NCBI GenBank assembly: GCA_028278555.1
Contig: JANQEA010000035.1
Location: forward strand, 88,089 to 152,088
Source: Candidatus Bipolaricaulota bacterium
Lineage (GTDB): Bacteria > Bipolaricaulota > Bipolaricaulia > UBA7950 > UBA9294
Reading direction: 5' to 3'
Length of the DNA stretch: 64,000 bases
Positions 8,818-17,198 of the stretch are shown in pieces. Position 1 is the first letter of the stretch, and every line of letters starts with the position of its first letter. The position numbers and the translations under genes were made by a program. The notes under the pieces are model-generated. The model did no database searches and was not told where the DNA came from. It saw only the letters and a list, made by a program, of their open reading frames with translations.

Positions 8818-9387
8818 TTACCCGATGATCATCGAAACCAGGCCAAGCGCGATACCGCAGAGCACGATCGCGAACCCCAGATGAGAGAGACTTCGGACAC
8901 GGGCGTCACGAATCCACCTCTCGAGTGCCTCTTTCGATGCCAGTGCATTCGGAGGATCTTCGCGCGATCTGCGGAGCGCCACATACTCCTGCGCCACAGA
9001 GCCTTCGCCTGATCTCACAACCATCGCTGAGCCGCGCAGTATGCCTGAGATCCCTGCGGGTCGTAAGTCCGGTTTCCGCTCCGCAATGATCTTGAGGATC
9101 TCCTTGAAACCTCGGTCCCCTTCTTCAAGCCACTTGGGCTCGTCCTTCTTCGAGGAATCACCACAGAGTTTGTCCATTCCGCTCTCGATTGCTCCCCAAC
9201 GAGGACTCACGCGATTGAACAGGCGTTTGAACCAGCGGCACTGATCGCCGATCAGCACGAATGTCCCGAGGAGCACTGAGAGAGCGCCCGAGATCCCGAA
9301 GCCTGCAGCGAGACCAATCCATCTGGCGGGTATCGCCAGCGACGCTCCGATAATCCCTACAAGGACAGCCCACACATGGATCCTCAC
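8818..9387 (-). CDS. Hypothetical membrane protein
   Basis: A 189-residue protein not recognised as a named family. Two hydrophobic segments near the N-terminus (about residues 3-20 and 27-47) and one at the C-terminus (about 169-188) flank a charged, largely helical middle with a KKDEPKWLEEGDRGF segment. The GTG start is preceded by a G-rich stretch (GAGGGGG). Its composition is less GC-biased than its neighbours (more AA/TT-containing codons), so it and the next gene may be a later arrival. It lies 21 bases after the SHOCT gene on the same strand, suggesting a two-gene operon. Confidence 0.6.
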   Translation of the reverse strand: MRIHVWAVLVGIIGASLAIPARWIGLAAGFGISGALSVLLGTFVLIGDQCRWFKRLFNRVSPRWGAIESGMDKLCGDSSKKDEPKWLEEGDRGFKEILKIIAERKPDLRPAGISGILRGSAMVVRSGEGSVAQEYVALRRSREDPPNALASKEALERWIRDARVRSLSHLGFAIVLCGIALGLVSMIIG

Positions 9388-9408
9388 AATCCCCCTCTTG
9401 CGCCCTTT

Positions 9409-9861
9409 TCAAAGACCAAGAATCTGATTCTTCTTCGCTGCAAACTCAGCATCAGTGAGAATCCCTGCTTCGTGCAATTCAGCGAGCTTTTCCAGCGCTG
9501 CCACCTCGTCTCCGGGAGTCTTGGATGTCCTCATCTCTTGGCGACGTGCGTCGATCGCGTCCCTCAGCTCTGCGAACTCATCGTTCTTGCCCGGCCAGAA
9601 CATGACAGCGTTCTCGTCGGAGACCGTTTTGTGGAAGCCCTTAGTCTCACTTCCTCCCGGGTACATGAACTGAATGTAGCCACTCGCTATCCAGGTTGCC
9701 CTCTTGAATTGGATAGCTGTGATCTCGGAGAGGAGGATCTCCTTCTCCCCAGCCCAGGGATGTGACGAGAAAGCCATGAGCCCGCGCCGTTTGATTCTCA
9801 CTCTGTCCTCGAGAAGCTCAATCTGCCCGTTCACGCCGCTGCATTCAAGTAGAACTTCCAT
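9409..9861 (-). CDS. DUF4429/SHOCT domain protein
   Basis: A 150-residue protein. The N-terminal half, starting MEVLLECSGVNGQIELLEDR and including IQFKRATWIASGYIQFMYPG, is a PH-like DUF4429 module. The last 32 residues (EKLAELHEAGILTDAEFAAKKNQIL) are a textbook SHOCT domain, a short C-terminal oligomerisation motif. Such proteins are cytoplasmic, often phage- or stress-associated, and of unknown function. The start was set at 9859-9861 because GGAGG lies five bases upstream; the open frame extends 55 codons further without support. It is divergent from the MarR operon. Confidence 0.8.
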   Translation of the reverse strand: MEVLLECSGVNGQIELLEDRVRIKRRGLMAFSSHPWAGEKEILLSEITAIQFKRATWIASGYIQFMYPGGSETKGFHKTVSDENAVMFWPGKNDEFAELRDAIDARRQEMRTSKTPGDEVAALEKLAELHEAGILTDAEFAAKKNQILGL

Positions 9862-9973
9862 AGAATCCTCCAAGATCTTGACTTCTGATACCCGAACCAT
9901 GCGAGCATGCGGCGCATGCCCGATGCTGTCAAGTCCTTGTTGTGGTAAGAGAACTGCGAGTCTCTCGAGTGAC

Positions 9974-10002
9974 TTGACGAAGGAACCTTGACGAATTATA
10001 GT
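9974..10002 (+). promoter_or_regulatory. Sigma-70-type promoter of the MarR/ABC export operon
   Basis: TTGACG (9974-9979), a 17-base spacer and TATAGT (9997-10002) form a near-consensus promoter in an otherwise GC-rich background. Predicted transcription start is near 10009, 38 bases before the MarR start codon. A second TTGACG at 9988 is not correctly spaced. Confidence 0.75.
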
Positions 10003-10006
10003 TTTC

Positions 10007-10023
10007 GACCTAACGATTAGGTC
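10007..10023. promoter_or_regulatory. Probable MarR operator palindrome
   Basis: A perfect inverted repeat, GACCTAA-CGA-TTAGGTC, sits directly downstream of the -10 box and over the predicted transcription start, in front of a MarR gene. MarR-family dimers bind palindromes of this size and usually repress their own operon, so autorepression is the likely role. No second copy of this palindrome was noticed in the window. Confidence 0.65.
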
Positions 10024-10046
10024 CAAGACGATCTGGAGGCTAAAGA

Positions 10047-10556
10047 ATGCATGAGAGAGTGGGACCGAAGCGTGAGATGACGGTCGGCCAGCTGCTGGCC
10101 CAAGTCTGCCGGATGAGCGGCCACCACCTGCGGAGACACATGGAGAGACTCGGTCTCCACCGCGGGCAGGGCTTCGCGCTGATCCACCTCTGGCACCACG
10201 ACGGGATCCCGCAGCGCGAGCTCGCGCGGGCGATGCACATCCGACCGGCCTCCGTCACCAACATGCTTCAGCGAATGGAACGGGACGGCTGGATCTCCCG
10301 CTCACGCGACGATGCGGACCAGAGGATCGTCCGGGTCTTCATCACCCCCAAAGCGAGAGGCCTTCGGGAGAAGGCGAAGACGGTCTTCCGGCAGATGGAG
10401 GACGAATTGAACGAGATCTACACGGTCGAAGAGCGGGAGACCCTTCGCCGATTGCTGATGAAGCTGCACGATCGGTTCACGCCGGATCCGGGTGACGACC
10501 CACACCACCACGCGTTCTTCGACGAGCCGCCTGGCAAAGACGAGGACTCGGCGTGA
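10047..10556 (+). CDS. MarR family transcriptional regulator
   Basis: A 169-residue winged-helix protein. The helix-turn-helix and wing (IPQRELARAMHIRPASVTNML...GWISRSRDDADQRIVRVFIT) lie at about residues 52-95, with dimerisation helices on both sides. The DDADQRIVRVFLT-type wing is diagnostic of MarR. It is first in a run of genes for a heterodimeric ABC exporter and a MacB-like system, so it probably senses a toxic ligand and derepresses export. The start ATG follows CTGGAGG; its TGA overlaps the GTG of the next gene. A promoter and palindromic operator lie just upstream. The tail is acidic and His-rich (DDPHHHAFFDEPP). Confidence 0.92.
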   Translation: MHERVGPKREMTVGQLLAQVCRMSGHHLRRHMERLGLHRGQGFALIHLWHHDGIPQRELARAMHIRPASVTNMLQRMERDGWISRSRDDADQRIVRVFITPKARGLREKAKTVFRQMEDELNEIYTVEERETLRRLLMKLHDRFTPDPGDDPHHHAFFDEPPGKDEDSA

Positions 10557-12376
10557 GATCGATCGGGAAGCTCCTCCGATTCGTCCGTCCGTATCGCTGG
10601 CAGGCCGCGATCGCTCTGACACTCCTTCTCGGGATGATCGCAAGCGATCTGCTGATCCCGCGATTGACGCAGCGGATCATCGACCAGGGGATCGCGACCG
10701 GCGACATGGGCGTCGTCCTGACGACGGCCCTCTGGATGCTCGGCGCGGCGATCCTGGCAGCCCTCTTCGCCCTCGGAAACAACTACTTCTCGGTCCGCGT
10801 CGCGCAGTCGTTCGCGCACGATATCCGAAGCGCCCTCGTCCGGAAGGTGCAGTCCTTCTCCTTCGGCAACCTCGACCGGTTGCGGACAGGGAACCTGATC
10901 ACGCGCTCGACGAGCGACGTCCACATGACACAGATGATCGTGATGATGTCGCTTCGGATCCTGACGCGGGCGCCGATCTGGATCATCGGCGCCGTGGCGA
11001 TGCTCATCCTGACGAGCCCGCAGCTTGCGCTGATGATGGCCGCCTTTGTCCCCGTGATCGCGCTGTTCGTGATCTGGTTCGCGCGAAAGGCGCAGCCGAT
11101 GTTCGCAGTGGTTCAGGAGAAGCTCGACCGGCTGAACACGGTTCTGCAGGAGAACCTGGCAGGCGTTCGCGTGGTGAAAGCCTTCGTCCGCGAGCGTCAC
11201 GAGATCGAGAGATTCGAGGGAGCGAACGTCGACCTGATGGACCGGAACGTCCGGATCATGCGGCTCGTCGCGATTCTGCTCCCAACCATGGTCCTGATCC
11301 TGAACCTGGCGGTGGCCGGCGCGATTTGGATCGGCGGGGCCTCGACGGCAGTCGGCGGCATGACGCCCGGACAGATCGTCGCTTCGATCAACTACCTGAT
11401 GTTCGCGATGTTTCCGCTGATGATGCTCGCCGGGATGCTCGGACCGATCGCCGCGGCGAACGCGTCGGCCGGACGCATCCTCGAAGTCCTCGAGGATGAA
11501 GCCGACGTCGCCGACCGGACGGACGCGCGGACGGTCTCTCAGCCTCGCGGGCGGATCGCGTTTGAGAACGTCTCCTTCGCCTACGGCGGGAACGGGACGG
11601 AGCCCGTTCTCTGTGGCGTCGACTTCGTCGCCGAGCCGGGGGAGACGGTGGCCCTTCTCGGCGCGACCGGCTCCGGGAAATCGACGCTCATTCACCTGAT
11701 TCCGCGCTTCTACGACCCGACCGAGGGGCGGATCACGTTCGACGGCGTCGACCTGCGCGACCTGCAGACGCGATCGCTCCGTTCGCACATCGGCGTCGCG
11801 CTGCAAGAGGCGGTCCTCTTCGGCGGGACGATCCGTGAGAACATCGTCTACGGCCGGCCGGATGCGACGGAGAGTGAAGTTCGCGCGGCGGCGGCCGCCG
11901 CCCAAGCGGCCGAGTTCATCGAGGCGTTCGAAGACGGCTACGAGACCGAGATCGGTCAACGCGGCGTGACGCTTTCCGGCGGCCAGCGCCAGCGGATCGC
12001 GATCGCCCGGGCGCTTCTCGTCAAGCCGAAGGTTCTCATCCTCGATGACTCGACGAGCGCGGTCGACATCGAGACGGAGGTCCGGCTGCAAGATGCGCTC
12101 GACCGGCTGATCGCCGACTCGGAGCATACGACGACGCGCTTCATCGTCGCGCAGCGGATCTCGACCGTCCTCTTGGCGGACAAGATCCTGGTGCTCGACC
12201 GGGGACGGATCGAGTCCTGGGGAACGCACGGCGAACTCTTGGAACGAAGCACCATCTATCGCGAGATCTTCCTGTCCCAGCTTGGGAAGGACCAGGACTT
12301 CGAATCGGGAGCCAATCGGAGTTCACGCAGTGAACTCCCGAGCAACTCGACCTCCGAAGGAGGTGAGTTGCCATGA
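10553..12376 (+). CDS. ABC exporter half-transporter, degenerate-site subunit
   Basis: A 607-residue protein: six transmembrane helices (about residues 15-300), then an ATPase domain with Walker A LLGATGSGKST, signature LSGGQRQR and Walker B LILDDSTSAVD. The residue after Walker B is Asp rather than the catalytic Glu. This is the hallmark of the degenerate nucleotide site in heterodimeric exporters such as TM287/288, LmrCD and BmrCD. The partner is the next gene. It probably exports drugs or lipids across the inner membrane. The GTG start overlaps the MarR stop. Its C-terminal tail is Ser/Asn-rich and is encoded by two tandem hairpins. Confidence 0.92.
   Translation: MRSIGKLLRFVRPYRWQAAIALTLLLGMIASDLLIPRLTQRIIDQGIATGDMGVVLTTALWMLGAAILAALFALGNNYFSVRVAQSFAHDIRSALVRKVQSFSFGNLDRLRTGNLITRSTSDVHMTQMIVMMSLRILTRAPIWIIGAVAMLILTSPQLALMMAAFVPVIALFVIWFARKAQPMFAVVQEKLDRLNTVLQENLAGVRVVKAFVRERHEIERFEGANVDLMDRNVRIMRLVAILLPTMVLILNLAVAGAIWIGGASTAVGGMTPGQIVASINYLMFAMFPLMMLAGMLGPIAAANASAGRILEVLEDEADVADRTDARTVSQPRGRIAFENVSFAYGGNGTEPVLCGVDFVAEPGETVALLGATGSGKSTLIHLIPRFYDPTEGRITFDGVDLRDLQTRSLRSHIGVALQEAVLFGGTIRENIVYGRPDATESEVRAAAAAAQAAEFIEAFEDGYETEIGQRGVTLSGGQRQRIAIARALLVKPKVLILDDSTSAVDIETEVRLQDALDRLIADSEHTTTRFIVAQRISTVLLADKILVLDRGRIESWGTHGELLERSTIYREIFLSQLGKDQDFESGANRSSRSELPSNSTSEGGELP
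12318..12338 (+). repeat. Perfect palindrome with triloop inside ABC gene 3' end
   Basis: GGAGTTCAC-GCA-GTGAACTCC: a 9-bp perfect stem with a GCA loop, lying in the last 20 codons of the first half-transporter gene and three bases before the next hairpin. GNA triloops make unusually stable hairpins. Confidence 0.8.
12342..12371 (+). promoter_or_regulatory. Hairpin masking the ribosome-binding site of the second ABC gene
   Basis: GCAACTC, a bulged G, ACCTCC, a GAA loop, GGAGGT and GAGTTGC form a 13-bp stem with one bulge. The 3' arm contains the Shine-Dalgarno GGAGGT (12359-12364) for the ATG at 12373. The site would be closed until ribosomes finishing the upstream gene open the stem, giving translational coupling and a matched subunit ratio. 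Confidence 0.7.
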
Positions 12377-14223
12377 GTGAACGTAACGCACATCACGCTC
12401 CCGAGAGAACCCGACAGCGGGCCGGCATGTTCCGGCCGGGCCGCGGCGGCCACATGTTCGGCGGAGAGAAGGCGAAGGATACACGCGGGGCGCTCCGCCG
12501 ACTCGTCGGCTACTTGAAGCCGTACCGCGGCACGATCCTGCTCGTCTTCGTCCTCGCGACGTTCGGGACGGTCATGGCCCTGGCCGGTCCGTACCTGATG
12601 GGCGTTGCGATCGACCGGATCGTCGCCGGGGAAGCGTTGGCCGACATCCTGCGCATCGTCGTGCTGATGCTCGTGACCTACGTGATCACGTGGATCGCGA
12701 ACACAGGGCAGGGCGTCCTGATCGCGACGGCGGCGCAGAAGGCGATGCGCAGGCTCCGTGCCGACCTCTTCGACCGGCTCCAACGGCTCTCTCTCAAGTT
12801 CCACGACGGCCGCCGCTCCGGCGAGACGATGAGCCGGTTGACGAACGACATCGACGCGATCAGCCGCGTGCTCAGCCAGAACGTGACCCAGCTCTTCACC
12901 GGCGTCCTGACGATGCTCGGCATCCTGATCGTGATGTTCATCCTGAGTCCGTGGCTTGCGCTGGCTTCGATGATCGTCCTCCCGCTGATGTTCGGACTCG
13001 TGGTCCTGATCGGAAAGAAGACGCGGTCCGCCTTCCGCGCCTACCAGAAGAACCTCGGCACCCTGAACGGAACCCTCGAGGAGACCTACAGCGGGCAGCG
13101 CGTCGTGATGGCCTTCGGCCAGGAGGATCGGGTCCTCGAACGGTTCGACGAGCACAACGCAACCGTCCGCAAGCTCGGGACCTACGCGATGACCTACGCC
13201 CTGTTCGTGATGCCGATGATGGGGATCCTGTCGAACATGAACGTCGCCGTCGTCGCCGGGGTCGGCGGATGGCTGACGATCCGCGGGATCGTGACGATCG
13301 GTCTGATCGCCACGTTCATCACCTACTCCAGGCGATTCGCCGAACCGCTTCGTCAGCTGGGCGGGCTCTACAACCAAGTTCAGGCGGCCCTCGCCGGCGC
13401 CGAACGCATCTTCGAGGTCCTCGACGAGGAGCCGGATCTTCCGGATCGTGAAGGGGCTGCCGACCTCGACGAGATTCACGGTTCGGTCGAACTCGACCGA
13501 GTCACCTTCGCCTACGTCCCGGACGTCCCGGTCCTTCACGACGTGAGTCTGCAGGCCGAGCCGGGCCAGGCGATCGCCTTGGTCGGGCCGACGGGAGCGG
13601 GGAAGACGACGATCGTCAACCTGCTATCGCGGTTCTACGAGATCGAGGAGGGTGCCGTTCGGGTCGATGGGACGGACATCCGCGACGCGACGAAAGCGTC
13701 CCTGCGTCGCCAACTCGGCGTCGTCCTGCAGCAGACGTTCCTCTTCGCGGAAAGCGTGATGGAGAATATCCGGTACGGGCGGCTCGACGCGACGGACGAG
13801 GAGGTCATCGAAGCGGCACGTCTGGCGAACGCCGACGAATTCGTCCGGCGACTGCCGAAGGGATACAAGACGGAGCTCTCCGAGCGTGGCTCGAACCTCT
13901 CTGAGGGGCAGCGGCAGCTGATCACGATCGCTCGCGCGATCCTCGCCGACCCGCGGGTTCTCATCCTCGACGAGGCGACGAGCTCGGTCGATACGAGAAC
14001 CGAGGTTCAGATTCAGGCGGCCCTTCGCCAGCTGATGAAGGGGCGGACGAGCTTCGTCATCGCGCATCGCCTTTCGACGATCCGCAATGCCGATCGGATC
14101 GTCGTGATCGAAGAAGGGCGAATCGTCGAACAGGGGACACATGAAGAACTGCTATCGAACGACGGCGCCTACCGGCGTCTCTACTTGAGCCAGTTCCGAG
14201 AGAACGGCCGCGAGGAGGAATGA
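12373..14223 (+). CDS. ABC exporter half-transporter, catalytic subunit
   Basis: A 616-residue partner of the preceding protein. A basic, Gly-rich N-terminus (about 50 residues, RPGRGGHMFGGEKAKD) is followed by six transmembrane helices. The ATPase has Walker A LVGPTGAGKTT, signature NLSEGQRQL and Walker B VLILDEATSSVD with the catalytic Glu intact. The LSEGQ signature and complete Walker B against an Asp-substituted partner are as expected of a heterodimeric type IV exporter. The ATG overlaps the previous stop (ATGA). Its ribosome-binding site is inside a hairpin. The next gene, a lipoprotein, overlaps its stop. Confidence 0.93.
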   Translation: MSERNAHHAPERTRQRAGMFRPGRGGHMFGGEKAKDTRGALRRLVGYLKPYRGTILLVFVLATFGTVMALAGPYLMGVAIDRIVAGEALADILRIVVLMLVTYVITWIANTGQGVLIATAAQKAMRRLRADLFDRLQRLSLKFHDGRRSGETMSRLTNDIDAISRVLSQNVTQLFTGVLTMLGILIVMFILSPWLALASMIVLPLMFGLVVLIGKKTRSAFRAYQKNLGTLNGTLEETYSGQRVVMAFGQEDRVLERFDEHNATVRKLGTYAMTYALFVMPMMGILSNMNVAVVAGVGGWLTIRGIVTIGLIATFITYSRRFAEPLRQLGGLYNQVQAALAGAERIFEVLDEEPDLPDREGAADLDEIHGSVELDRVTFAYVPDVPVLHDVSLQAEPGQAIALVGPTGAGKTTIVNLLSRFYEIEEGAVRVDGTDIRDATKASLRRQLGVVLQQTFLFAESVMENIRYGRLDATDEEVIEAARLANADEFVRRLPKGYKTELSERGSNLSEGQRQLITIARAILADPRVLILDEATSSVDTRTEVQIQAALRQLMKGRTSFVIAHRLSTIRNADRIVVIEEGRIVEQGTHEELLSNDGAYRRLYLSQFRENGREEE

Positions 14224-14474
14224 TGAAACGAGGGATAGTTGTCGTGTTGATGGTTCTCCTGGGCGGACTCGTGCTTATTGGCAGCGGTGGCTGCGGCGAC
14301 TTCCGGGAGCGTGCCGCAGAGGTGGAGACACGGATCGCGGCGGCCGAGGATGCATCGGAGGTCGCCGCACAGGCGGCCGCTGCGAACACGGCCCGGATCC
14401 TCGAGCTGCAGGATCGCATCGAAGCCCTTGAACAGCAGCTCGGAGAGCTTCTCGACCAGGGCGAGGGATCGTGA
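14223..14474 (+). CDS. Small coiled-coil lipoprotein (export-operon companion 1)
   Basis: An 83-residue protein with a signal peptide ending in a lipobox (LVLIGSGGC, Cys at about residue 24). The rest is almost entirely Ala/Glu/Gln-rich heptads (AANTARILELQDRIEALEQQL), predicting a continuous coiled coil like Lpp/OprI-type lipoproteins. It should be lipid-anchored to the inner or outer membrane. I chose the second of two adjacent ATGs because AGGAGG is then four bases upstream. It sits between an ABC exporter and a MacB-like system. A protein of similar build ends the TolC-MacAB operon at 56374-56760, suggesting a shared role as spacer, anchor or adaptor. Exact function unknown. Confidence 0.78.
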   Translation: MKRGIVVVLMVLLGGLVLIGSGGCGDFRERAAEVETRIAAAEDASEVAAQAAAANTARILELQDRIEALEQQLGELLDQGEGS

Positions 14475-14566
14475 GAGAATCGACCCCAGGGAGCTGCCGC
14501 ATGAACGTCACAGATTCTTCAATACCGAGGAGAAGAATGGAAGAACGGAAGAGACAAGGAGGAACC

Positions 14567-15169
14567 ATGAAGCGGATGGCATGTTTGGCCGCAGGTCTGT
14601 TTGTTCTGTCGATCGGCCTTGGTCTGTTCGGGCAGGCGGAACTCGAGGTCTTCCCGGTCGGCACGACGACGATGGTTTACCGGATCACGTCCGAGGAAAT
14701 GAGCGAGCCGCAGACGCTCGAGCTGATCGTCACAGCCTACGGTGATGGGCGGTACACGCTCAAGATGCTGACGGAGCAGACCGGGACAGAGGATGAGCTT
14801 GCGACCGGTTTTGGGTTCATCTTCGGCTCGGCCCGCGTCTCGTCCGGGGCCGGCCATGACGTCAGCTACACCTCGCTCGAAGCGCTGATGGATCAACGAA
14901 ACCGGCTTCAGGAGGGGCAGGACTACCTCCTCCCGGACGGCGGCCTGTTCAAGGACATCGTCGGGGCGACGATCGCCAGCGTCTGGTGTCTCGAAGGGAC
15001 GTTCGAGTCGCCTGATGAGCCAGACGCGCGGATGACCGTCGCTTTCGCCCTTTCCCACCCGGTCTACATCTCCCCACGGATCCGTGCAGAGGAGCTTCGC
15101 GAGGGAGAATGGGTCGAGACGTTCGCGCTCGAGCTGATCGAGTACACGTTCGTCGAAGGCGGAGGCTAG
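14567..15169 (+). CDS. Exported hypothetical protein in export operon
   Basis: A 200-residue protein with a signal peptide (MKRMACLAAGLFVLSIGLGLFGQA) and a mostly beta-strand body without recognised domains. Segments such as TTMVYRITSEEM...YTLKMLTEQTG suggest a periplasmic lipid- or ligand-binding barrel, but that is a guess. The ATG at 14567 has AAGGAGG at good spacing. It lies between the coiled-coil lipoprotein and the MacB-like ATPase, only two bases before the latter, so it belongs to the same transcript and may act with that transporter in the periplasm. Confidence 0.75.
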   Translation: MKRMACLAAGLFVLSIGLGLFGQAELEVFPVGTTTMVYRITSEEMSEPQTLELIVTAYGDGRYTLKMLTEQTGTEDELATGFGFIFGSARVSSGAGHDVSYTSLEALMDQRNRLQEGQDYLLPDGGLFKDIVGATIASVWCLEGTFESPDEPDARMTVAFALSHPVYISPRIRAEELREGEWVETFALELIEYTFVEGGG

Positions 15170-15171
15170 GG

Positions 15172-15861
15172 ATGCCTTTCCTCAGCATGAAGGGAGTCAC
15201 CAAGGAGTACACACTCGGGAAGACGATCGTCCGCGCGCTCCGTGGTCTTGATCTCGATATCCACAGCGGCGAGATCGTCGCGATCATGGGCCCGTCCGGT
15301 TCGGGGAAGTCGACGCTGATGCACATCCTCGGGGCGCTCGACCGACCGACCGACGGGACAGCGATGATCGACGGCCAAGATCTACAGCAGCTGAAGGAGA
15401 GGCATCTCGTCACGCTCCGCGGCAAGCAGGTCGGATTCGTCTTCCAGACGTTCAATCTGATTCAGACGTTGACCGCGCAACGGAACGTCGAGCTCCCGAT
15501 GATCTTCCAGGGAACGTCCCCCGGCGAGCGGCACCGACGTGCTGCCTCTCTTCTGGAGAAGGTCGGACTCGGAGACCGCGTTCGACACCGACCGAACGAG
15601 CTCTCCGGCGGAGAGCGCCAGCGGGTTGCGATCGCCCGCGCTCTCGCCAACGACCCGGAGATCATCCTCGCCGACGAGCCGACCGGGAACCTGGACACGG
15701 AGACTGGCGAGCCGATCCTCGCTTTGCTGAAGGAGCTGAGCGCCCGGGACGGCAAGACGGTCATCCTGGTAACGCACGACCCCGAGGCGGCGGCGATCGC
15801 CGATCGGATCGTCACCCTGCGCGACGGCTGCGTGGCAAGTGAGTCGGGAGGTGGTCGGTGA
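15172..15861 (+). CDS. MacB/LolD-type ABC transporter ATPase
   Basis: A 229-residue ATPase with Walker A GPSGSGKST (about residues 41-49), a Q-loop in GFVFQTFNLI, signature LSGGERQR, Walker B IILADEPTGNLD and the switch His in VTHD. DEPTGNLD and the 225-230 aa length mark the LolD/FtsE/MacB-ATPase group, which powers mechanotransmission-type permeases rather than import. It pairs with the FtsX-like permease whose start overlaps its stop (TGATG). GGAGG lies eight bases before the ATG. Confidence 0.93.
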   Translation: MPFLSMKGVTKEYTLGKTIVRALRGLDLDIHSGEIVAIMGPSGSGKSTLMHILGALDRPTDGTAMIDGQDLQQLKERHLVTLRGKQVGFVFQTFNLIQTLTAQRNVELPMIFQGTSPGERHRRAASLLEKVGLGDRVRHRPNELSGGERQRVAIARALANDPEIILADEPTGNLDTETGEPILALLKELSARDGKTVILVTHDPEAAAIADRIVTLRDGCVASESGGGR

Positions 15862-17138
15862 TGTTCTTCGAGTTCCTACGTCTCGCGGGGCAGAGCATCC
15901 GCCACCGACGCCTCCGAAGCTGGCTGACCGTCATCGGGGTCTTCATCGGGATCACCGCCGTCGTCGCGCTAATCTCCCTTGGCCTCGGATTCGAGAAGAC
16001 GATTACGGACCAAGTTTCGCAGGTCTTCGGCGTCGACACGTTCATCATCGTGAATGAGAACGCATTCGGCGGTGGACCTCACGGTGGAAGCGCGGAAGAG
16101 TACGCCCTCGATCTCGATCTGCTCAACTCGATCCAGGGCGTCAAGGTCGCTGCGGCGCTGCGCGAGCGAACCGGCTTCGTTCAAGGCCAGCCCGATGCTC
16201 AAGGAAACGCGCTTCAGGGATTCCTCCCAGTACTCGGCCTCTCACCAGAGCTTCTCACCGACTTCGAGTCGTTCACCGGGGAACTCGAAGTGATGCCCGG
16301 CGGACGGCTTTTCGAGCCGGGCGACGTCGAAGTAGCGGTTCTTGACTACGAGATTTCCCAGCGGCTAGGCGTCTCCGTCGGCGACACGATCCTCGTCGCC
16401 GGAGATGGAAGCGCCGAACTGAATCTGACAATCGTCGGGATTCTGGCCCCACCTGACGAGGAAACACGCGACTCTGGAGGTGGGTTTGGCGCACAGTTCA
16501 GCTCCGGTTCCGATGGATCGACAATCAGCGTGCCGTATGACACGATGGACCTTCTGTGGGGACCTGCAGACGACGTGCTGATGACCCTCGTCAGGACCGA
16601 GCCGGACTACGATGTCGATGAGGTCGCCGATCGAGCCGAAGAAGCTCTCCAGGATCGGGGCTCGGAGATCACCGCGATCACCTATGGCGACATCAGCGAG
16701 CAAATCGGGCAGTTCACTGACATCGCCAGCGCCGTACTGGCCGGCATCGCGGGGATCTCCCTTCTCGTCGGCGGCGTCGGCGTGATGAACACGATGTTCA
16801 CGTCGATCCTCGAACGAACAAAGGAGATTGGCGTTATGAAGGCGGTCGGCGCGAAGAACAGCCACGTAATGATGATCTTCCTGATCGAGTCCGGTCTGAT
16901 GGGACTCGTCGGAGGGATCGTCGGCGCTGCGCTCGGCATCGGAGCTGATATTCTGTTCACATCGCTGATCAACGGAAGCAGCGCCTTCATGGGCGGCGTC
17001 GAGATGGCCATCGTGATCAGCCCCTCCCTGATCCTGGTCACACTCGTCGGATCGTTCGCGCTCGGCGCCTTCGCCGGATTCCTTCCGGCATGGCGTGCCT
17101 CGCGACTCCCAGTTGTCGACGCTCTTCGGTACGAGTAA
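15861..17138 (+). CDS. MacB/FtsX-family ABC permease
   Basis: A 425-residue permease: an N-terminal helix (LTVIGVFIGITAVVALISLG), a periplasmic MacB core domain of about 230 residues and three C-terminal helices. It carries the conserved GGVGVMNTMFTSILERTKEIGVMKAVGA motif (about residues 294-325; quoted only as a landmark) and the end LPAWRASRLPVVDALRYE. This is the permease of type VII ABC systems that drive efflux or lipoprotein transfer. I chose the ATG at 15861 over a GTG three bases earlier. It ends the MarR-led operon; a strong inverted repeat follows. Confidence 0.93.
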   Translation: MFFEFLRLAGQSIRHRRLRSWLTVIGVFIGITAVVALISLGLGFEKTITDQVSQVFGVDTFIIVNENAFGGGPHGGSAEEYALDLDLLNSIQGVKVAAALRERTGFVQGQPDAQGNALQGFLPVLGLSPELLTDFESFTGELEVMPGGRLFEPGDVEVAVLDYEISQRLGVSVGDTILVAGDGSAELNLTIVGILAPPDEETRDSGGGFGAQFSSGSDGSTISVPYDTMDLLWGPADDVLMTLVRTEPDYDVDEVADRAEEALQDRGSEITAITYGDISEQIGQFTDIASAVLAGIAGISLLVGGVGVMNTMFTSILERTKEIGVMKAVGAKNSHVMMIFLIESGLMGLVGGIVGAALGIGADILFTSLINGSSAFMGGVEMAIVISPSLILVTLVGSFALGAFAGFLPAWRASRLPVVDALRYE

Positions 17139-17145
17139 CTAGAGA

Positions 17146-17183
17146 CGAGCGGTGCAGCGACACACACCTCACTGCACCGCTCG
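17146..17183. terminator. Bidirectional hairpin terminator
   Basis: A 12-bp perfect stem (CGAGCGGTGCAG / CTGCACCGCTCG) with a 14-base loop lies between convergent genes, eight bases after the MacB-like permease stop and 15 bases before the end of the first beta-helix gene. There is no U-tract, so any termination would rely on the stem or Rho. Confidence 0.6.
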
Positions 17184-17198
17184 CGAAGACGAGACCGG

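Noticed and set aside
10418..12229. A ~600-codon open frame on the minus strand opposite the first ABC gene (and similar long frames opposite many genes)
   Set aside because: The products are Arg/Asp/His-rich low-complexity strings without motifs. They arise from third-position GC bias in the real gene on the other strand, which has complete ABC exporter motifs.
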